Source: an uncultured Marinomonas sp. (GTDB taxonomy: Bacteria; Pseudomonadota; Gammaproteobacteria; Pseudomonadales; Marinomonadaceae). From it: a stretch of 56,530 nt of DNA. Both the position numbers and the translations under genes were made by a program. The first letter of the stretch is position 1. Every line of letters starts with the position of its first letter. This document shows, in pieces, positions 7,747-16,835 of this stretch. The notes below the pieces were generated by a model. The model was not told the DNA's origin. It saw only the letters and a list, made by a program, of their open reading frames with translations, and did not search any database. The DNA lies in NCBI GenBank assembly GCA_938009755.1, contig CALLIL010000018.1, positions 1 through 56,530 on the forward strand, in the 5' to 3' direction.

Positions 7747-7829
7747 TAAAAAATTCCTTTTAATTAATTTTTATCCTTATAAAAATAGCTGTAGCTGAGC
7801 GATACTTACAAGAATATGATTACATGACT

Positions 7830-9083
7830 CTATAAATCAAGGTTAGGTTTTGATATATGGATCACTTCAAAAATTATTTTTGCTAGGTCTGAAATTGCTG
7901 TTTTTCTTTCAGCAAAATAATCATATCGGTCATAAATCCCTTCGACGCCTTTAATCTTATGGTTTAGACAGCGTTCCGCTACATGGCTAGGAACGCCATT
8001 CTGCGCTAGCAGGCTTCGGCAGGTTCTCCGTAAATCATGTACTACGAAATGCTCAATTCCATGCTCACCTAGGATGTTTGGCAGTGGTTGCTTTTTTGAG
8101 TCTACTTTTTGTCCAAATAGCTTTGCTAGGGCGTGGTTTAATGTGTCGTCGCTAATATACTTTCGTCTTCTGCTAGACCTTCTTGAAGGGAACACATATT
8201 CTGATCCATTCGCTCTTACCATTAATTCTTGAAAGATAGGCTTTAGTTGATCAGGTAATGGTATTTTGATCTGAGCTACGGTTTTTGTCTTATTTGCATC
8301 TAGGGTCCATACCATTTTTTTAAAGTCGAACTCACTCCATTTTGCAGAAATAAGTTCGCCTTTACGGACTCCTAAGACAAGGAGGAGGACTAGAGCTAAG
8401 TAGTTTTCTCTCGTCATGATGTCTGTATGACGTTCAAAAACTTTAAATACTGTTTTTATTTCATCTAAAGATAATGCTCTATCTCTTGATTTCTCAGCTC
8501 CTCCTGCATCTTTTTCAGTAAATGGGGCTGCTGGATTATTAGCTAGAAGGTCTAATTTAAGAGCGTGGTTGAATAGCTGTTTACAATAATTAAGTGCATC
8601 ATTTGCAATCGAAGGGCGGCCGCTTTTGTTGATCGCTCGAATGATTTGTAAGATATCTCTTGAATTGACCTTATCTACTGCCAGATCACCAATGTAGGGA
8701 AATATATCTTTGCGATATACACGGGCTGGGATTTGAGGGTTTTTCAAATGGCGTTCACATTCAGAGAGCCAATCTTTAGCAACATCATTGACGGTGTTAA
8801 AGTGAGGGAGTTTATTTCTTTTTTTCTCTGCAATAGGATCAACGCCTTCTTTGATAGAGGCTCTTGTCTGTATTGCTTTTAGTTTGGCTTCACTGAGAGG
8901 CAGCCCTTCAGGAGGCTTTCCATAGCGTCCTAAACTGATTTCCCTACGTTTTCCGTTAATAGTATATCTAAGCACCCAAAACGCACTTTGTTGCTCTGTG
9001 ACTCGAAAGTATAGTCCGGTATCGACTTTGAACTTTCCGACCTTTCCTGCTTTTAGTGTGGCTTTTAGTTGAGCATCATTCAT
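7830..9083 (-). CDS. P4-type tyrosine integrase
   Basis: This 417-residue site-specific recombinase would insert and excise the element. An N-terminal DUF4102 arm-binding domain (about residues 1-85) is followed by a core-binding domain and the catalytic domain. Catalytic residues visible are Arg240 (LGVRKGEL), His349 and Arg352 (VHDLRRTC), His375 (CLNHKIKG) and Tyr384 (GIYDRYDY). It is the last element gene before yicC. A 13-bp inverted repeat overlaps its upstream region. Full length and intact motifs suggest it could still be functional. Confidence 0.93.
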   Translation of the reverse strand: MNDAQLKATLKAGKVGKFKVDTGLYFRVTEQQSAFWVLRYTINGKRREISLGRYGKPPEGLPLSEAKLKAIQTRASIKEGVDPIAEKKRNKLPHFNTVNDVAKDWLSECERHLKNPQIPARVYRKDIFPYIGDLAVDKVNSRDILQIIRAINKSGRPSIANDALNYCKQLFNHALKLDLLANNPAAPFTEKDAGGAEKSRDRALSLDEIKTVFKVFERHTDIMTRENYLALVLLLVLGVRKGELISAKWSEFDFKKMVWTLDANKTKTVAQIKIPLPDQLKPIFQELMVRANGSEYVFPSRRSSRRRKYISDDTLNHALAKLFGQKVDSKKQPLPNILGEHGIEHFVVHDLRRTCRSLLAQNGVPSHVAERCLNHKIKGVEGIYDRYDYFAERKTAISDLAKIIFEVIHISKPNLDL

Positions 9084-9263
9084 AGCGATAAAATAATTGG
9101 TGACAGATGAGTTAATCCTAAAGTGTTAGAATTTATTTGTCACCAATTATGCCACCAATTCAATGCAATTTTATGAATTGATATGAATGTTAATGAAAAA
9201 CTATAGATTATATAAGTTATTGCTTTTTATGGATTTTAGTTCTTTGTGGTGTTTTGTGAAATA
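9084..9263. other. Presumed attachment end of the mobile element and integrase control region
   Basis: The 180 bases between the integrase start and the yicC stop hold a perfect inverted repeat (AATAATTGGTGACA side at 9093-9105; TGTCACCAATTAT side at 9138-9150) and an extra CACCAATT at 9153-9160. The position of the recombinase next to the 3' end of yicC implies that the chromosomal junction is here or within the end of yicC. The core att sequence cannot be defined without the other end. The Vibrio mobilizable island MGIVflInd1 is known to use the yicC 3' end. Confidence 0.55.
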
Positions 9264-10130
9264 TCACTCAATATTCTGAATCTGTTCTCTCATTTGTTCG
9301 ATTAAGACCTTCAATTCCACGGCGCTTTGTGTGGTTTCCACGACGATGGATTTGGACGAAAGGGTGTTGGCTTCGCGGTTGAGTTCTTGCATAAGGAAGT
9401 CGAGTCGGCGGCCAATTGGGCCTTTTTGTTGTAGCTGTCGGCGGACTTCTTTGGTGTGAGTCGCTAGGCGATCCAGTTCTTCTGCTACATCGGCTTTTTG
9501 TGCTAACAAGACGATTTCGGCTTCCACGCGCATTGGGTCGAGTTCGACTTTCGCGGCTTCCAGTTTGTCGAGAAGGTTTTGTTTTTGCGCTGCTAGAATC
9601 TCTGGCAGTTTGGCTTGAACGTCAATGACGATTTGGTCGATGGCGTCGAGGCGTTGCTCGATAATGGCTTTGAGTTGCACGCCTTCACGCAGCCTTGCTT
9701 GGATTAATTCTTCCACGCCTTGGTTGAAGAGTTCGATGACGGCTTTTTTGATAATGTCTGCGTCTGTGCTGCTATCGGTTAAAATGCCCGGCCATTTCAA
9801 AATGTCTAATGGGCTGGCTGGCGTTGTGTTTCTAAACCAATTGCCCAAAGAAGTAATAGCATTGGCTAAAGCTTGGGCGTTGTCTTCATTGATTTTAAGG
9901 CTGGTGGCGGCTTTGTCGACAGGTTGAAAGCGCAGTTGGCATTCCAGTTTGCCACGATTTAATTGCTTTCGAAGCACGTCACGAAAGGTGAATTCCAGTT
10001 CGCGAAAGTTGTCTGGCAGACGAAAGTTTGGCTCAAGATAACGTTGGTTAACGGAACGGATTTCCCAGCTGATCGTCCCCCAATCAAACACGGCTTCTTG
10101 TCGTGAAAATGCGGTCATGCTTGCAGTCAT
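9264..10130 (-). CDS. yicC: YicC-family endoribonuclease
   Basis: This 288-residue protein belongs to the YicC family, RNases implicated in sRNA decay and stationary-phase fitness. It shows the family N-terminus SMTAFSR, SWEIRSVNQRYLEPNFRLP, and the conserved C-terminus GRRLDFLMQELNREANTLSSKS. The C-terminal VLIEQMREQIQNIE is the usual ending, so the coding end is intact even though a mobile element appears inserted just behind it. The ATG follows AGAGGAACG. It is divergent from rph. Confidence 0.93.
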   Translation of the reverse strand: MTASMTAFSRQEAVFDWGTISWEIRSVNQRYLEPNFRLPDNFRELEFTFRDVLRKQLNRGKLECQLRFQPVDKAATSLKINEDNAQALANAITSLGNWFRNTTPASPLDILKWPGILTDSSTDADIIKKAVIELFNQGVEELIQARLREGVQLKAIIEQRLDAIDQIVIDVQAKLPEILAAQKQNLLDKLEAAKVELDPMRVEAEIVLLAQKADVAEELDRLATHTKEVRRQLQQKGPIGRRLDFLMQELNREANTLSSKSIVVETTQSAVELKVLIEQMREQIQNIE

Positions 10131-10290
10131 CTTGCGTTCCTCTGTGTGTGAGTAAAGGCGACATTGTAAACTAAGCGCGCAAACTCCAACAGTTGGCTTT
10201 ATTTTGTTTTTCCTGATGCTTGGGGGCGAAATTTTATGACGGTTCGTTATAATTGCGCCTTTACAATATTAACCCATAGAGAGAAACAAT

Positions 10291-11010
10291 ATGCGCCCAA
10301 GTGGAAGAGCCGTAGACGAACTGCGTCCCCTTAAAATCACTCGTAATTTTACCAAACACGCTGAAGGGTCAGTATTGATTGAATGTGGTGATACGAAAGT
10401 GATTTGTACGGCGACGGTGGTTTATGGTGTACCACGATTCCAAAGAGGCACAGGAAAAGGCTGGATTACCGCAGAATACGGCATGTTGCCGCGCTCGACG
10501 GATAAGCGCATCGACCGTGAAGCGGCACGAGGCAAACAAAATGGACGCACTGTCGAAATCCAGCGCTTGATTGGCCGTTCCCTACGTGCGGCGGTGGATC
10601 TTAAAAAGCTGGGCGAAAACACCATTACGATTGACTGTGATGTGATTCAAGCGGACGGCGGCACGCGCACGGCGTCAATCACAGGTGGTTTTGTTGCCTT
10701 GGCGGATGCGATGCGTTCTTTGGTGGAAAGTAAGAAAATCAAACACAACCCAATTGTGTCTCAAATCGCGGCGATTTCTGTGGGTGTTTACAAAGGCGAG
10801 CCAGTATTGGATTTGGATTACCCAGAAGACTCCAATGCCGAAACGGACATGAACGTGATCATGAACGACAAAGGCGGCTTCATCGAGATTCAAGGCACCG
10901 CAGAAGGCGAAGCATTCAGTGATGAACAGATGGTGGGCATGTTGGCTGTGGCGCGTAAAGGCATTGCCGAAATCATCGAAGCTCAACGTGCGGCCTTGTT
11001 CAGCGAATAA
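10291..11010 (+). CDS. rph: Ribonuclease PH
   Basis: This 239-residue phosphorolytic 3'-5' exoribonuclease trims tRNA 3' ends. The whole length matches the RNase PH family, including the [13 protein letters not shown] start, the arginine-rich phosphate-binding region ([24 protein letters not shown]), the [15 protein letters not shown] block, and the [18 protein letters not shown] metal site. AGAGAG precedes the ATG. Divergence from yicC is common in proteobacteria. A strong terminator follows, and unlike in E. coli there is no pyrE behind it. Confidence 0.96.
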   Translation: MRPSGRAVDELRPLKITRNFTKHAEGSVLIECGDTKVICTATVVYGVPRFQRGTGKGWITAEYGMLPRSTDKRIDREAARGKQNGRTVEIQRLIGRSLRAAVDLKKLGENTITIDCDVIQADGGTRTASITGGFVALADAMRSLVESKKIKHNPIVSQIAAISVGVYKGEPVLDLDYPEDSNAETDMNVIMNDKGGFIEIQGTAEGEAFSDEQMVGMLAVARKGIAEIIEAQRAALFSE

Positions 11011-11024
11011 GTCTTTCTTTGTTT

Positions 11025-11064
11025 AAAAAATCCCCTGTTGGTGAAAGCCAGCAGGGGATTTTTT
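11025..11064. terminator. Bidirectional rho-independent terminator (rph / BASS transporter)
   Basis: The stem TCCCCTGTTGG / CCAGCAGGGGA, with one G-T pair and a TGAAAG loop, is flanked by A6 on the left and T6 on the right. It can serve both rph and the convergent transporter. Confidence 0.93.
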
Positions 11065-11069
11065 GTGGA

Positions 11070-11948
11070 TCACACGGTAACGCGGTTGGTTTTCTCTTGT
11101 TGTTTTTGAGACCAAGCGACAAAAGCAAACGCGGGAATGTTCATCAAAAGGCCGTACATTAAAGGCACCACAGCAAGCTCGGGCTGATGCAATATGGCAA
11201 AAGCCACCATCATGGCGGTTCCTGCATTTTGTACGCCTACTTCTACGGCGATGGTTCGTTGTGCCTTCTCAGGCAGCTTTAACACGCCAGTGAACCAATA
11301 AGAAAAGCCCAAAGACACAGAAGCCAACAGCAGAATAGCCAATGTATTGACGCTTATGATAGTGCTCAGGATCTTCATGTTGGTGGCCAATAGCGCCAAG
11401 ACAATGGCGATCATCGCCAGCGTGGAGACTTTCTTAATCAAGGGTTGCGTCTTCTGAGACCATTGCGGTGCGTAAGCTCGAATCACCATTCCGATGACGA
11501 TTGGAAAAAAGGTCACCAAGGCCAGTTGTTTAATAATGGTGCCTAAGGGAACAGAAAAGAATGACAGTTCATTGCCTGTGGTCGATAAATACGCCACAAA
11601 GCCAAGAGGCAAAGTAACGACAGAAAGGAGGCTGATAATGCTGGTTAATGTGACGCTCAGAGCCACATCGCCTTGCGCTAAATAAGAGAATAAGTTGGAC
11701 GTCGCGCCTCCGGGACAAAGCGCCACTAAAAATAATCCTGCACTTGCCATTGGGCTTAACGGCAATAATATGATGATGCCGATAGCAAGCGCAGGTAAAA
11801 AACACGCTTGCAAAATAAGCCCAATGAACACGGTTTTAGGTTGAATAAGAACCTGTTTAAAATCGTTCAGTGTTAACCCTAATCCCATTCCTAACATGAT
11901 GCCTGCCAGAACAAGGATAAGTAGGACTTGCGAAACAGATTGAGACAT
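11070..11948 (-). CDS. Bile acid:sodium symporter family (BASS) transporter
   Basis: This 292-residue membrane protein has about nine or ten hydrophobic helices. Typical BASS motifs are present: MLGMGLGLTLNDFKQV near the N-terminus, ALCPGGATSNLFSYLAQGDVALSVTLT (about 75-105), and VGVQNAGTAMMVAFAIL (about 235-250), the region of sodium and substrate contacts. Bacterial members import organic anions with Na+, but the substrate cannot be read from the sequence. It is monocistronic and shares the terminator at 11025 with rph. Confidence 0.88.
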   Translation of the reverse strand: MSQSVSQVLLILVLAGIMLGMGLGLTLNDFKQVLIQPKTVFIGLILQACFLPALAIGIIILLPLSPMASAGLFLVALCPGGATSNLFSYLAQGDVALSVTLTSIISLLSVVTLPLGFVAYLSTTGNELSFFSVPLGTIIKQLALVTFFPIVIGMVIRAYAPQWSQKTQPLIKKVSTLAMIAIVLALLATNMKILSTIISVNTLAILLLASVSLGFSYWFTGVLKLPEKAQRTIAVEVGVQNAGTAMMVAFAILHQPELAVVPLMYGLLMNIPAFAFVAWSQKQQEKTNRVTV

Positions 11949-12097
11949 AACATGGCCTTTTCTATGCGTATTGAAGCAGATCGCTGATTGAGACGGTATT
12001 TTATCGACAATTTATTGTTCATAACTTGATGAGTGTCTATATCCTGTCGTTTTCTTGGTGACATACTTTCCTCACATTCGAAGGAGGAGAGAAGAGG

Positions 12098-12982
12098 ATG
12101 ACGACTATCAACGCTTGGTGGCTGGCGGCCCGACCAAAAACCTTACCTGCCTCAATTAGCCCTGTGATATTAGGAACTGCGCTGGCTTACCAAGTTGGGC
12201 AATACGATTGGCTGATTTTCTTCTTGTCGATTGTCTGCGCTATGTTGCTGCAAATTGCGGTGAATTTTGCCAATGATTACTTTGATTTTTTCTCTGGTGT
12301 GGACACAAAAGACAGGCTTGGGCCGATACGAGTCAGCCAAAGCGGTTTGATTGCGCCTTCTGTATTAAAGCGAGTGTTGTTGGTTGTGTGCGGTCTTGCG
12401 ACGTTTGTTGGCTTGCTGTTGGTTTGGCTGAGTTCTTGGTGGTTATTGTTATTTGGCATCGCCTCGGTGTGCGCGGTGTTTATGTACAGCAGCGGTCCTT
12501 GGCCGCTTGCTTCAAACGGAATGGGCGAAGTCGCGGTGTTCTTCTTTTTTGGTTGGCTCGCTGTCGGAGGCACGTTTTTCGCTCATACCAATGAGATGAA
12601 TGAGTACGTATTAGGTTTTGGCTCGGTGGCTGGCTTGATCAGCGCAGGCATTATGTTGGTCAACAATATTCGAGACATTAAAACAGACTCCGCCTCAGGG
12701 AAGCGTACGCTCGCGGTGATATTGGGGGAAAAACGAGCCAGAGCCTTGTATCGACTACTGTTGATCTCTGTGCTTTGCGTGCACCTTGTTGTATCAGGTT
12801 TGGCGAGTATCTTGGCTTTTGTGCCTCTGGTTTTTGTTGCGCCATTATTGTGGTATTTGAGTGTGGGATCTCGCAAACTAACCGGCCGAGAATTAAACGG
12901 GCTGCTGGCAAATACCGCTAAGTTAGCGTTACTTTACTGTGTGATAACCAGTGCGATGATCGTTATTGTGACAGGGTGTTAG
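12098..12982 (+). CDS. menA: 1,4-dihydroxy-2-naphthoate polyprenyltransferase (MenA-like, UbiA superfamily)
   Basis: This 294-residue membrane prenyltransferase joins a polyprenyl chain to dihydroxynaphthoate in menaquinone synthesis. It begins with WWLAARPKTLPASISPVILG, the MenA signature. It has both Asp-rich motifs: NFANDYFDFFSGVD (about 52-65) and NNIRDIKTD (about 189-197), with about eight transmembrane segments. A strong GGAGGAGAG ribosome site precedes the ATG. No other men genes are in the window, so a different UbiA-family substrate cannot be ruled out. Confidence 0.82.
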   Translation: MTTINAWWLAARPKTLPASISPVILGTALAYQVGQYDWLIFFLSIVCAMLLQIAVNFANDYFDFFSGVDTKDRLGPIRVSQSGLIAPSVLKRVLLVVCGLATFVGLLLVWLSSWWLLLFGIASVCAVFMYSSGPWPLASNGMGEVAVFFFFGWLAVGGTFFAHTNEMNEYVLGFGSVAGLISAGIMLVNNIRDIKTDSASGKRTLAVILGEKRARALYRLLLISVLCVHLVVSGLASILAFVPLVFVAPLLWYLSVGSRKLTGRELNGLLANTAKLALLYCVITSAMIVIVTGC

Positions 12983-13020
12983 TGACGATTTACTACTAAT
13001 AAGACAAACATAAAACACAT

Positions 13021-13060
13021 AAAAAAAGCCTCAATAGAGTGATGTCTATTGAGGCTTTTT
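13021..13060. terminator. Bidirectional rho-independent terminator (menA / nucleotidase)
   Basis: A perfect stem AGCCTCAATAGA / TCTATTGAGGCT with a GTGATG loop is flanked by A and T runs. It lies between two convergent genes and can stop both. Confidence 0.95.
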
Positions 13061-13094
13061 AGTGGCTAGATGTGATCTAGCCAATCATCAAAAA

Positions 13095-14702
13095 TTAACG
13101 CTTAACCGCACCTGTTGGAGCGTATTTCGCGCCATCAAGTGGGTAGTTATTTTGGATGTATTCCACCATAACGTCAGCATCTACATAACCAGAGTTAACG
13201 TAGTTAGGGTGATCCGTTACTTTAGGGTAACCGTCTCCGCCTGTTGCAACGTAGTTATTGATGGCAACGCGGTAGGTTTTGCTTGTATCCAAAGGTGCGC
13301 CGTTCACAACAATGTTGGTTGCTTTGTCGCCGACTTGCGTAAATGCAACGCCACTGAATTGACCAAACGCACCAGAGCCGGCTTGCTTGCCACCCACTAC
13401 TGAAAGGTAATCGGTTAATTCTGCTGCGGTTAAATCAACGTAAGAAACAGTGTTACCGAAAGGTTGTACTTGTAATACGCTCTTATAAGTCACAATGCCT
13501 TTTGGTAGGTTGTCACGAATACCACCAGAGTTCATAACACCGATGTCTGCGTTTACTTTTTCTTTCATCGCCAAGGCAATCAAGTTACCTAGGTTTGTTT
13601 CTTGTTTACGAACAACGCCGCGCTCACCAATGAAGTCATCATTTGAGAAACCAATTTCAACGCTCAGTTCTTTTTGGCCTTTTGCTTGGAAAGGTGTCAA
13701 AAGATCCAGCATTTCTGGGTCTTGTTCAATCTCATCTTCGATGAAGACACGAACTGAATTGCCTTCAGCGTCTTTGACTTTTTTCTTCAAGTTCACTGGA
13801 ATCAAACGGTATTCAGAGCTGGTGATTTCGCCATTTTTGATCACAAGATCCAAACGGCCAACGTATTTGCCCCATTCGTGTGCTTGAAGGATCAATGTAC
13901 CGCTTTGCACATCTGGTTCGAACAATGGGTTTTGAGAGTGACCACCAACGATAACGTCAATGCCTGGAACCGTGCGAGCAAGAGTTACGTCGCCTGGCGC
14001 GTTGCCGCCGTAGTTACCATCTTTGTAGTGACCCATGTGAGTCGCTGCAACGATCAAGTCTGCTTTTTTCTCTAATTCAGGAACAAGCGTTTTTGCTACT
14101 TCAGCTGGTGGCAAGATGCTTAGGTCTTCTAAGTATTCTGGATTACCGATTTTGACAGTGTCATCTGTAGTGAAACCCATAACCGCGATTTTCAGGTTAT
14201 TGATATCAAAGATTTTGTACGCGTCAAATAATGGCTCGCCCGTTTCTTTTACCAAGATGTTGGCAGAAAGGAATGGGAAACCTGCCCACTCACGTTGCTT
14301 CATTAAGACATTACGAGAGTTGTCAAACTCGTGGTTACCCAATGCCATTGCATCGTATTGAAGTAACTTCATGCCTCTGAAATCTGGCTCTGCGTCTTGT
14401 AGATCAGACTCAGGAACACCTGTGTTGATGTCACCGCCAGAGAGAAGTAAAGATGCGCCGCCGTTTAGAGCCACTTCTTCACGAATGTTATCGATCAAGG
14501 TTTTGCGAGCCGCCATGCCGTACTCACCGTTTCTGTTTTGCCAGAAGCGACCGTGGTGGTCATTGGTGTGAAGGATGGTGACTTTATATTCTTTGTCTGC
14601 TTCCCAAGTTGGCTGGTAGCTCGCTGTTGTGGCACAGCCTGCAACTGCAATAGCCAGACCTGTGACGGCCAAATGAGGCAGATAGCCTTTCATTGTTTTC
14701 AT
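13095..14702 (-). CDS. 5'-nucleotidase / cyclic phosphodiesterase lipoprotein (UshA-like)
   Basis: This 535-residue enzyme has a lipoprotein signal (IAVAGC, Cys at about 23), so it is anchored to the outer membrane or exposed in the periplasm. The metallophosphatase motifs are HTNDHHGRFW, SGGDINTGVPESDLQDAEPD, ALGNHEFDN, ATHMGHY and VGGHSQNP. The C-terminal nucleotidase domain has GVMNSGGIRDNLPKG, QPFGNTVSYVDLT and NNYVATGGDGY. It would scavenge phosphate and nucleosides from external nucleotides. AAGGAACC supports this start. It is monocistronic, and the exact substrate is unknown. Confidence 0.9.
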   Translation of the reverse strand: MKTMKGYLPHLAVTGLAIAVAGCATTASYQPTWEADKEYKVTILHTNDHHGRFWQNRNGEYGMAARKTLIDNIREEVALNGGASLLLSGGDINTGVPESDLQDAEPDFRGMKLLQYDAMALGNHEFDNSRNVLMKQREWAGFPFLSANILVKETGEPLFDAYKIFDINNLKIAVMGFTTDDTVKIGNPEYLEDLSILPPAEVAKTLVPELEKKADLIVAATHMGHYKDGNYGGNAPGDVTLARTVPGIDVIVGGHSQNPLFEPDVQSGTLILQAHEWGKYVGRLDLVIKNGEITSSEYRLIPVNLKKKVKDAEGNSVRVFIEDEIEQDPEMLDLLTPFQAKGQKELSVEIGFSNDDFIGERGVVRKQETNLGNLIALAMKEKVNADIGVMNSGGIRDNLPKGIVTYKSVLQVQPFGNTVSYVDLTAAELTDYLSVVGGKQAGSGAFGQFSGVAFTQVGDKATNIVVNGAPLDTSKTYRVAINNYVATGGDGYPKVTDHPNYVNSGYVDADVMVEYIQNNYPLDGAKYAPTGAVKR

Positions 14703-15069
14703 GATTGGTTCCTTACATGATATTTATCGACAATTATTTCTTATGTAGGTGAGCAGTATTCTTAATCACTGTGGTTAAAATGTATCTTATATTTGTGACA
14801 ACTTCGAGGTGCGCTGGACAAATATTGACCAATTGTGCAGGAAAATATGCTTTTTTTCATGTAGTCTTAAAAGTTACATTAATTGCTTTGACTCTTTCTC
14901 ATAATTTTCAGACTGAAGCTAACGTTTTTGCCATTTCAATCTTTGGATATGTTTCCCGTGCCATTTAAATAAATTAGATTGATTTAATCTTTTTCGCGCT
15001 GCATAATTTTTAGTCTAACCTTATTGCACCAAATGTATTTATTTCCAAGAATTGACAGAGAATAAAACA
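14703..15069. other. Divergent intergenic region, nucleotidase / fructokinase
   Basis: These 367 bases separate divergent genes and should contain both promoters. A 65-codon reading frame at 14771-14968 has no ribosome site or recognisable content and is taken as chance. No clear operator palindrome was seen. The TTG at 15052 is less likely to start the kinase gene than the ATG at 15070. Confidence 0.5.
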
Positions 15070-16041
15070 ATGACAACAAAAGTAATGGCCTTTGGCGAAG
15101 CCTTAATCGACTTTCTTTCTAATGGCGCAACGCAAACAGGCGAATTGGAATCTTTCACCAAATTTCCAGGTGGCGCGCCAGCGAACGTGGCGGTGGCGGT
15201 GGCTCGACTGGGTGGAAACAGCCATTTTGTTGGTCAAGTAGGCGAAGATGCTTTTGGTCATTTCTTGAAAGACTCTTTAGACAGCTATGGCGTTAACACC
15301 AGCAACATGCTGATGACAAGTGAAGCGAAAACCGCATTGGCGTTCGTGAGCTTAGACGATACAGGCGAGCGCAGTTTTGAGTTTTACCGCAGTCCTTCTG
15401 CAGATATTCTTTTCCGTGAGTCTGACTTTGATGGCGCTTGGTTCTCTGAATCTAAAGGCGTTTTTCATACCTGTTCAAACACATTGACCGACGCCGAGAT
15501 TACCAAAGCAACCTTGGCTGGCGTGAGTATGGCGCGCGCTGCTAATTGGATTGTCAGTGTGGACGTGAACTTGCGTTCTAATTTGTGGCCAAATGGCCAA
15601 GTGGACACAAAACGCGTGATTGATTGGATGCAAAGTGGCGACGTTGTCAAAGCCAGCCTTGAAGAACTTGCCGTGATGGCGGACGACCCTTTTGCCTTGA
15701 TTAAAGAAAGCTTGGCGGCTGGCGTCACCTTGTTTGTGCTAACCGATGGGCCGAAGTCGATTCGTTTCTATACGGCAGATCATGGTGAAACCGAAGTGCT
15801 GACACCAAAAGTCGAAGCAAAAGACACTACCGCAGCAGGCGATGCTTTTGTGGGAGGCTTGCTTTATAAACTGGCAGAAGTCAGTGGCGATCGCGCCACG
15901 TTGGCGTCTTTGTCTCAGCAAGCTTTGGTGGATATTATCCGTTTCGCAGCGGCGTGTGGTGCGGACTCCGTTACCAAGCTTGGCGCGTATCCTTCTTTAC
16001 CGTCTTTGGAAGAAGCGCAAGCGCAGCTTAGTCGTTTTTAA
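15070..16041 (+). CDS. PfkB-family sugar kinase, fructokinase-like
   Basis: This 323-residue ATP-dependent carbohydrate kinase most resembles fructokinases (ScrK/Frk type). PfkB signature 1 is GGAPANVAVAVARLGG (about 36-51) and signature 2 with the catalytic Asp is DTTAAGDAFVGGLLY (about 252-266). The start MTTKVMAFGEALIDF is chosen over the upstream in-frame TTG because a purine-rich AGAG lies at the proper distance. No sugar transporter or hydrolase gene is adjacent, so fructose is a family-based guess. A terminator follows. Confidence 0.82.
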   Translation: MTTKVMAFGEALIDFLSNGATQTGELESFTKFPGGAPANVAVAVARLGGNSHFVGQVGEDAFGHFLKDSLDSYGVNTSNMLMTSEAKTALAFVSLDDTGERSFEFYRSPSADILFRESDFDGAWFSESKGVFHTCSNTLTDAEITKATLAGVSMARAANWIVSVDVNLRSNLWPNGQVDTKRVIDWMQSGDVVKASLEELAVMADDPFALIKESLAAGVTLFVLTDGPKSIRFYTADHGETEVLTPKVEAKDTTAAGDAFVGGLLYKLAEVSGDRATLASLSQQALVDIIRFAAACGADSVTKLGAYPSLPSLEEAQAQLSRF

Positions 16042-16062
16042 AGACAAAGCGTGATGTATTGG

Positions 16063-16097
16063 AAAAGCGAGGCGATGACAATGGCCTCGCTTTTTTT
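16063..16097. terminator. Rho-independent terminator after the fructokinase gene
   Basis: Stem AAAAGCGAGGC / GCCTCGCTTTT followed by T7. It lies between convergent genes and may also work leftward, where an A4 run gives a short U-tract. Confidence 0.9.
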
Positions 16098-16115
16098 ATG
16101 CGCTAAACACGCTGA

Positions 16116-16835
16116 CTATATCCAATAATCGGAAATATTCGCCGTCGGATCGAGGTGATACGCGGCTTGCGCTTGCAATAACTCAGCCGAAGATAAGGCG
16201 TCTGTCAGCGCATGATGGGCTTTGTAACGAGGCAATTTATAGCGTTGACGACAGGCGTCTAAACGCAAAGACGGCGCTTTTCCAAAGCGTTTCCACCAAG
16301 GTCGGTATTGCGCTTGGCGTTCAATGTCCATGGTGTCGAGCACAGGAAAATAGAAAGGGAAGCCGTATACTTTGAGTGACGCTTCCAGCAAGAACTGACG
16401 CTCAATGGCGACACAATGCACCACAACAACTTGCTTGGTTAGGGCAACCAAGATCTCATCAAGAATGTCTTTCAACGCGGGCGCTTCGGATAATTCTGCA
16501 TGAGTGATTTCGTGAATGGTTACCGATTCTGCGTGCAAAGAGCGTTCAGGTTTTGCCATCCAATATCGTGCGCCTTGGCAACGTATTCTTTCTAAACTAA
16601 GGGGAATCAAACCCAGGCTGATGATTTCATCGTTTTTAGAATCCAACCCCGTGGTTTCCAAATCCAACGCCAATAAAGGCGTGTCTTTTAGCGGCGTTGT
16701 TGGCGCGACCATGCCAGCACGATAATACTCTCGAAGTGGGCCTTCTGGTGCGTCTTTGGCCCATTCTGCGAACATGCTTTGCCAGTCTTGAATGTCGTTA
16801 GATGGCGTCTCTGGCTGTTGGTTTGAGGAAGACAT
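16116..16835 (-). CDS. DnaQ-like DEDDh 3'-5' exonuclease
   Basis: This 239-residue protein is related to the DNA polymerase III epsilon subunit. Exo I is LLALDLETTGLD (Asp58, Glu60) and Exo III is HHALTDALSSAELL. In the Exo II position HCVAIERQFL has Glu where many DnaQ proteins have Asp, as in several standalone homologues of this kind. It lacks the replicase-binding C-terminus of true epsilon and is probably not the replicative proofreader. Its ATG shares a base with the stop of the CBS/nucleotidyltransferase gene (TAATG), so the two are coupled. Confidence 0.85.
   Translation of the reverse strand: MSSSNQQPETPSNDIQDWQSMFAEWAKDAPEGPLREYYRAGMVAPTTPLKDTPLLALDLETTGLDSKNDEIISLGLIPLSLERIRCQGARYWMAKPERSLHAESVTIHEITHAELSEAPALKDILDEILVALTKQVVVVHCVAIERQFLLEASLKVYGFPFYFPVLDTMDIERQAQYRPWWKRFGKAPSLRLDACRQRYKLPRYKAHHALTDALSSAELLQAQAAYHLDPTANISDYWI

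Noticed and set aside
1231-9263. Prophage interpretation of the left region
   Set aside because: No capsid, tail, terminase or lysis genes are seen; relaxase and coupling protein point to a mobilizable island.
9416-9927. Two open frames antisense to yicC
   Set aside because: They are shadows of the strongly conserved yicC coding frame.
13062-13403. 113-codon frame antisense to the nucleotidase gene
   Set aside because: It overlaps the conserved C-terminal domain of the nucleotidase and shows no protein-like pattern.
14771-14968. 65-codon reading frame upstream of the fructokinase gene
   Set aside because: It has no ribosome binding site and no family resemblance, and lies in a divergent promoter region.
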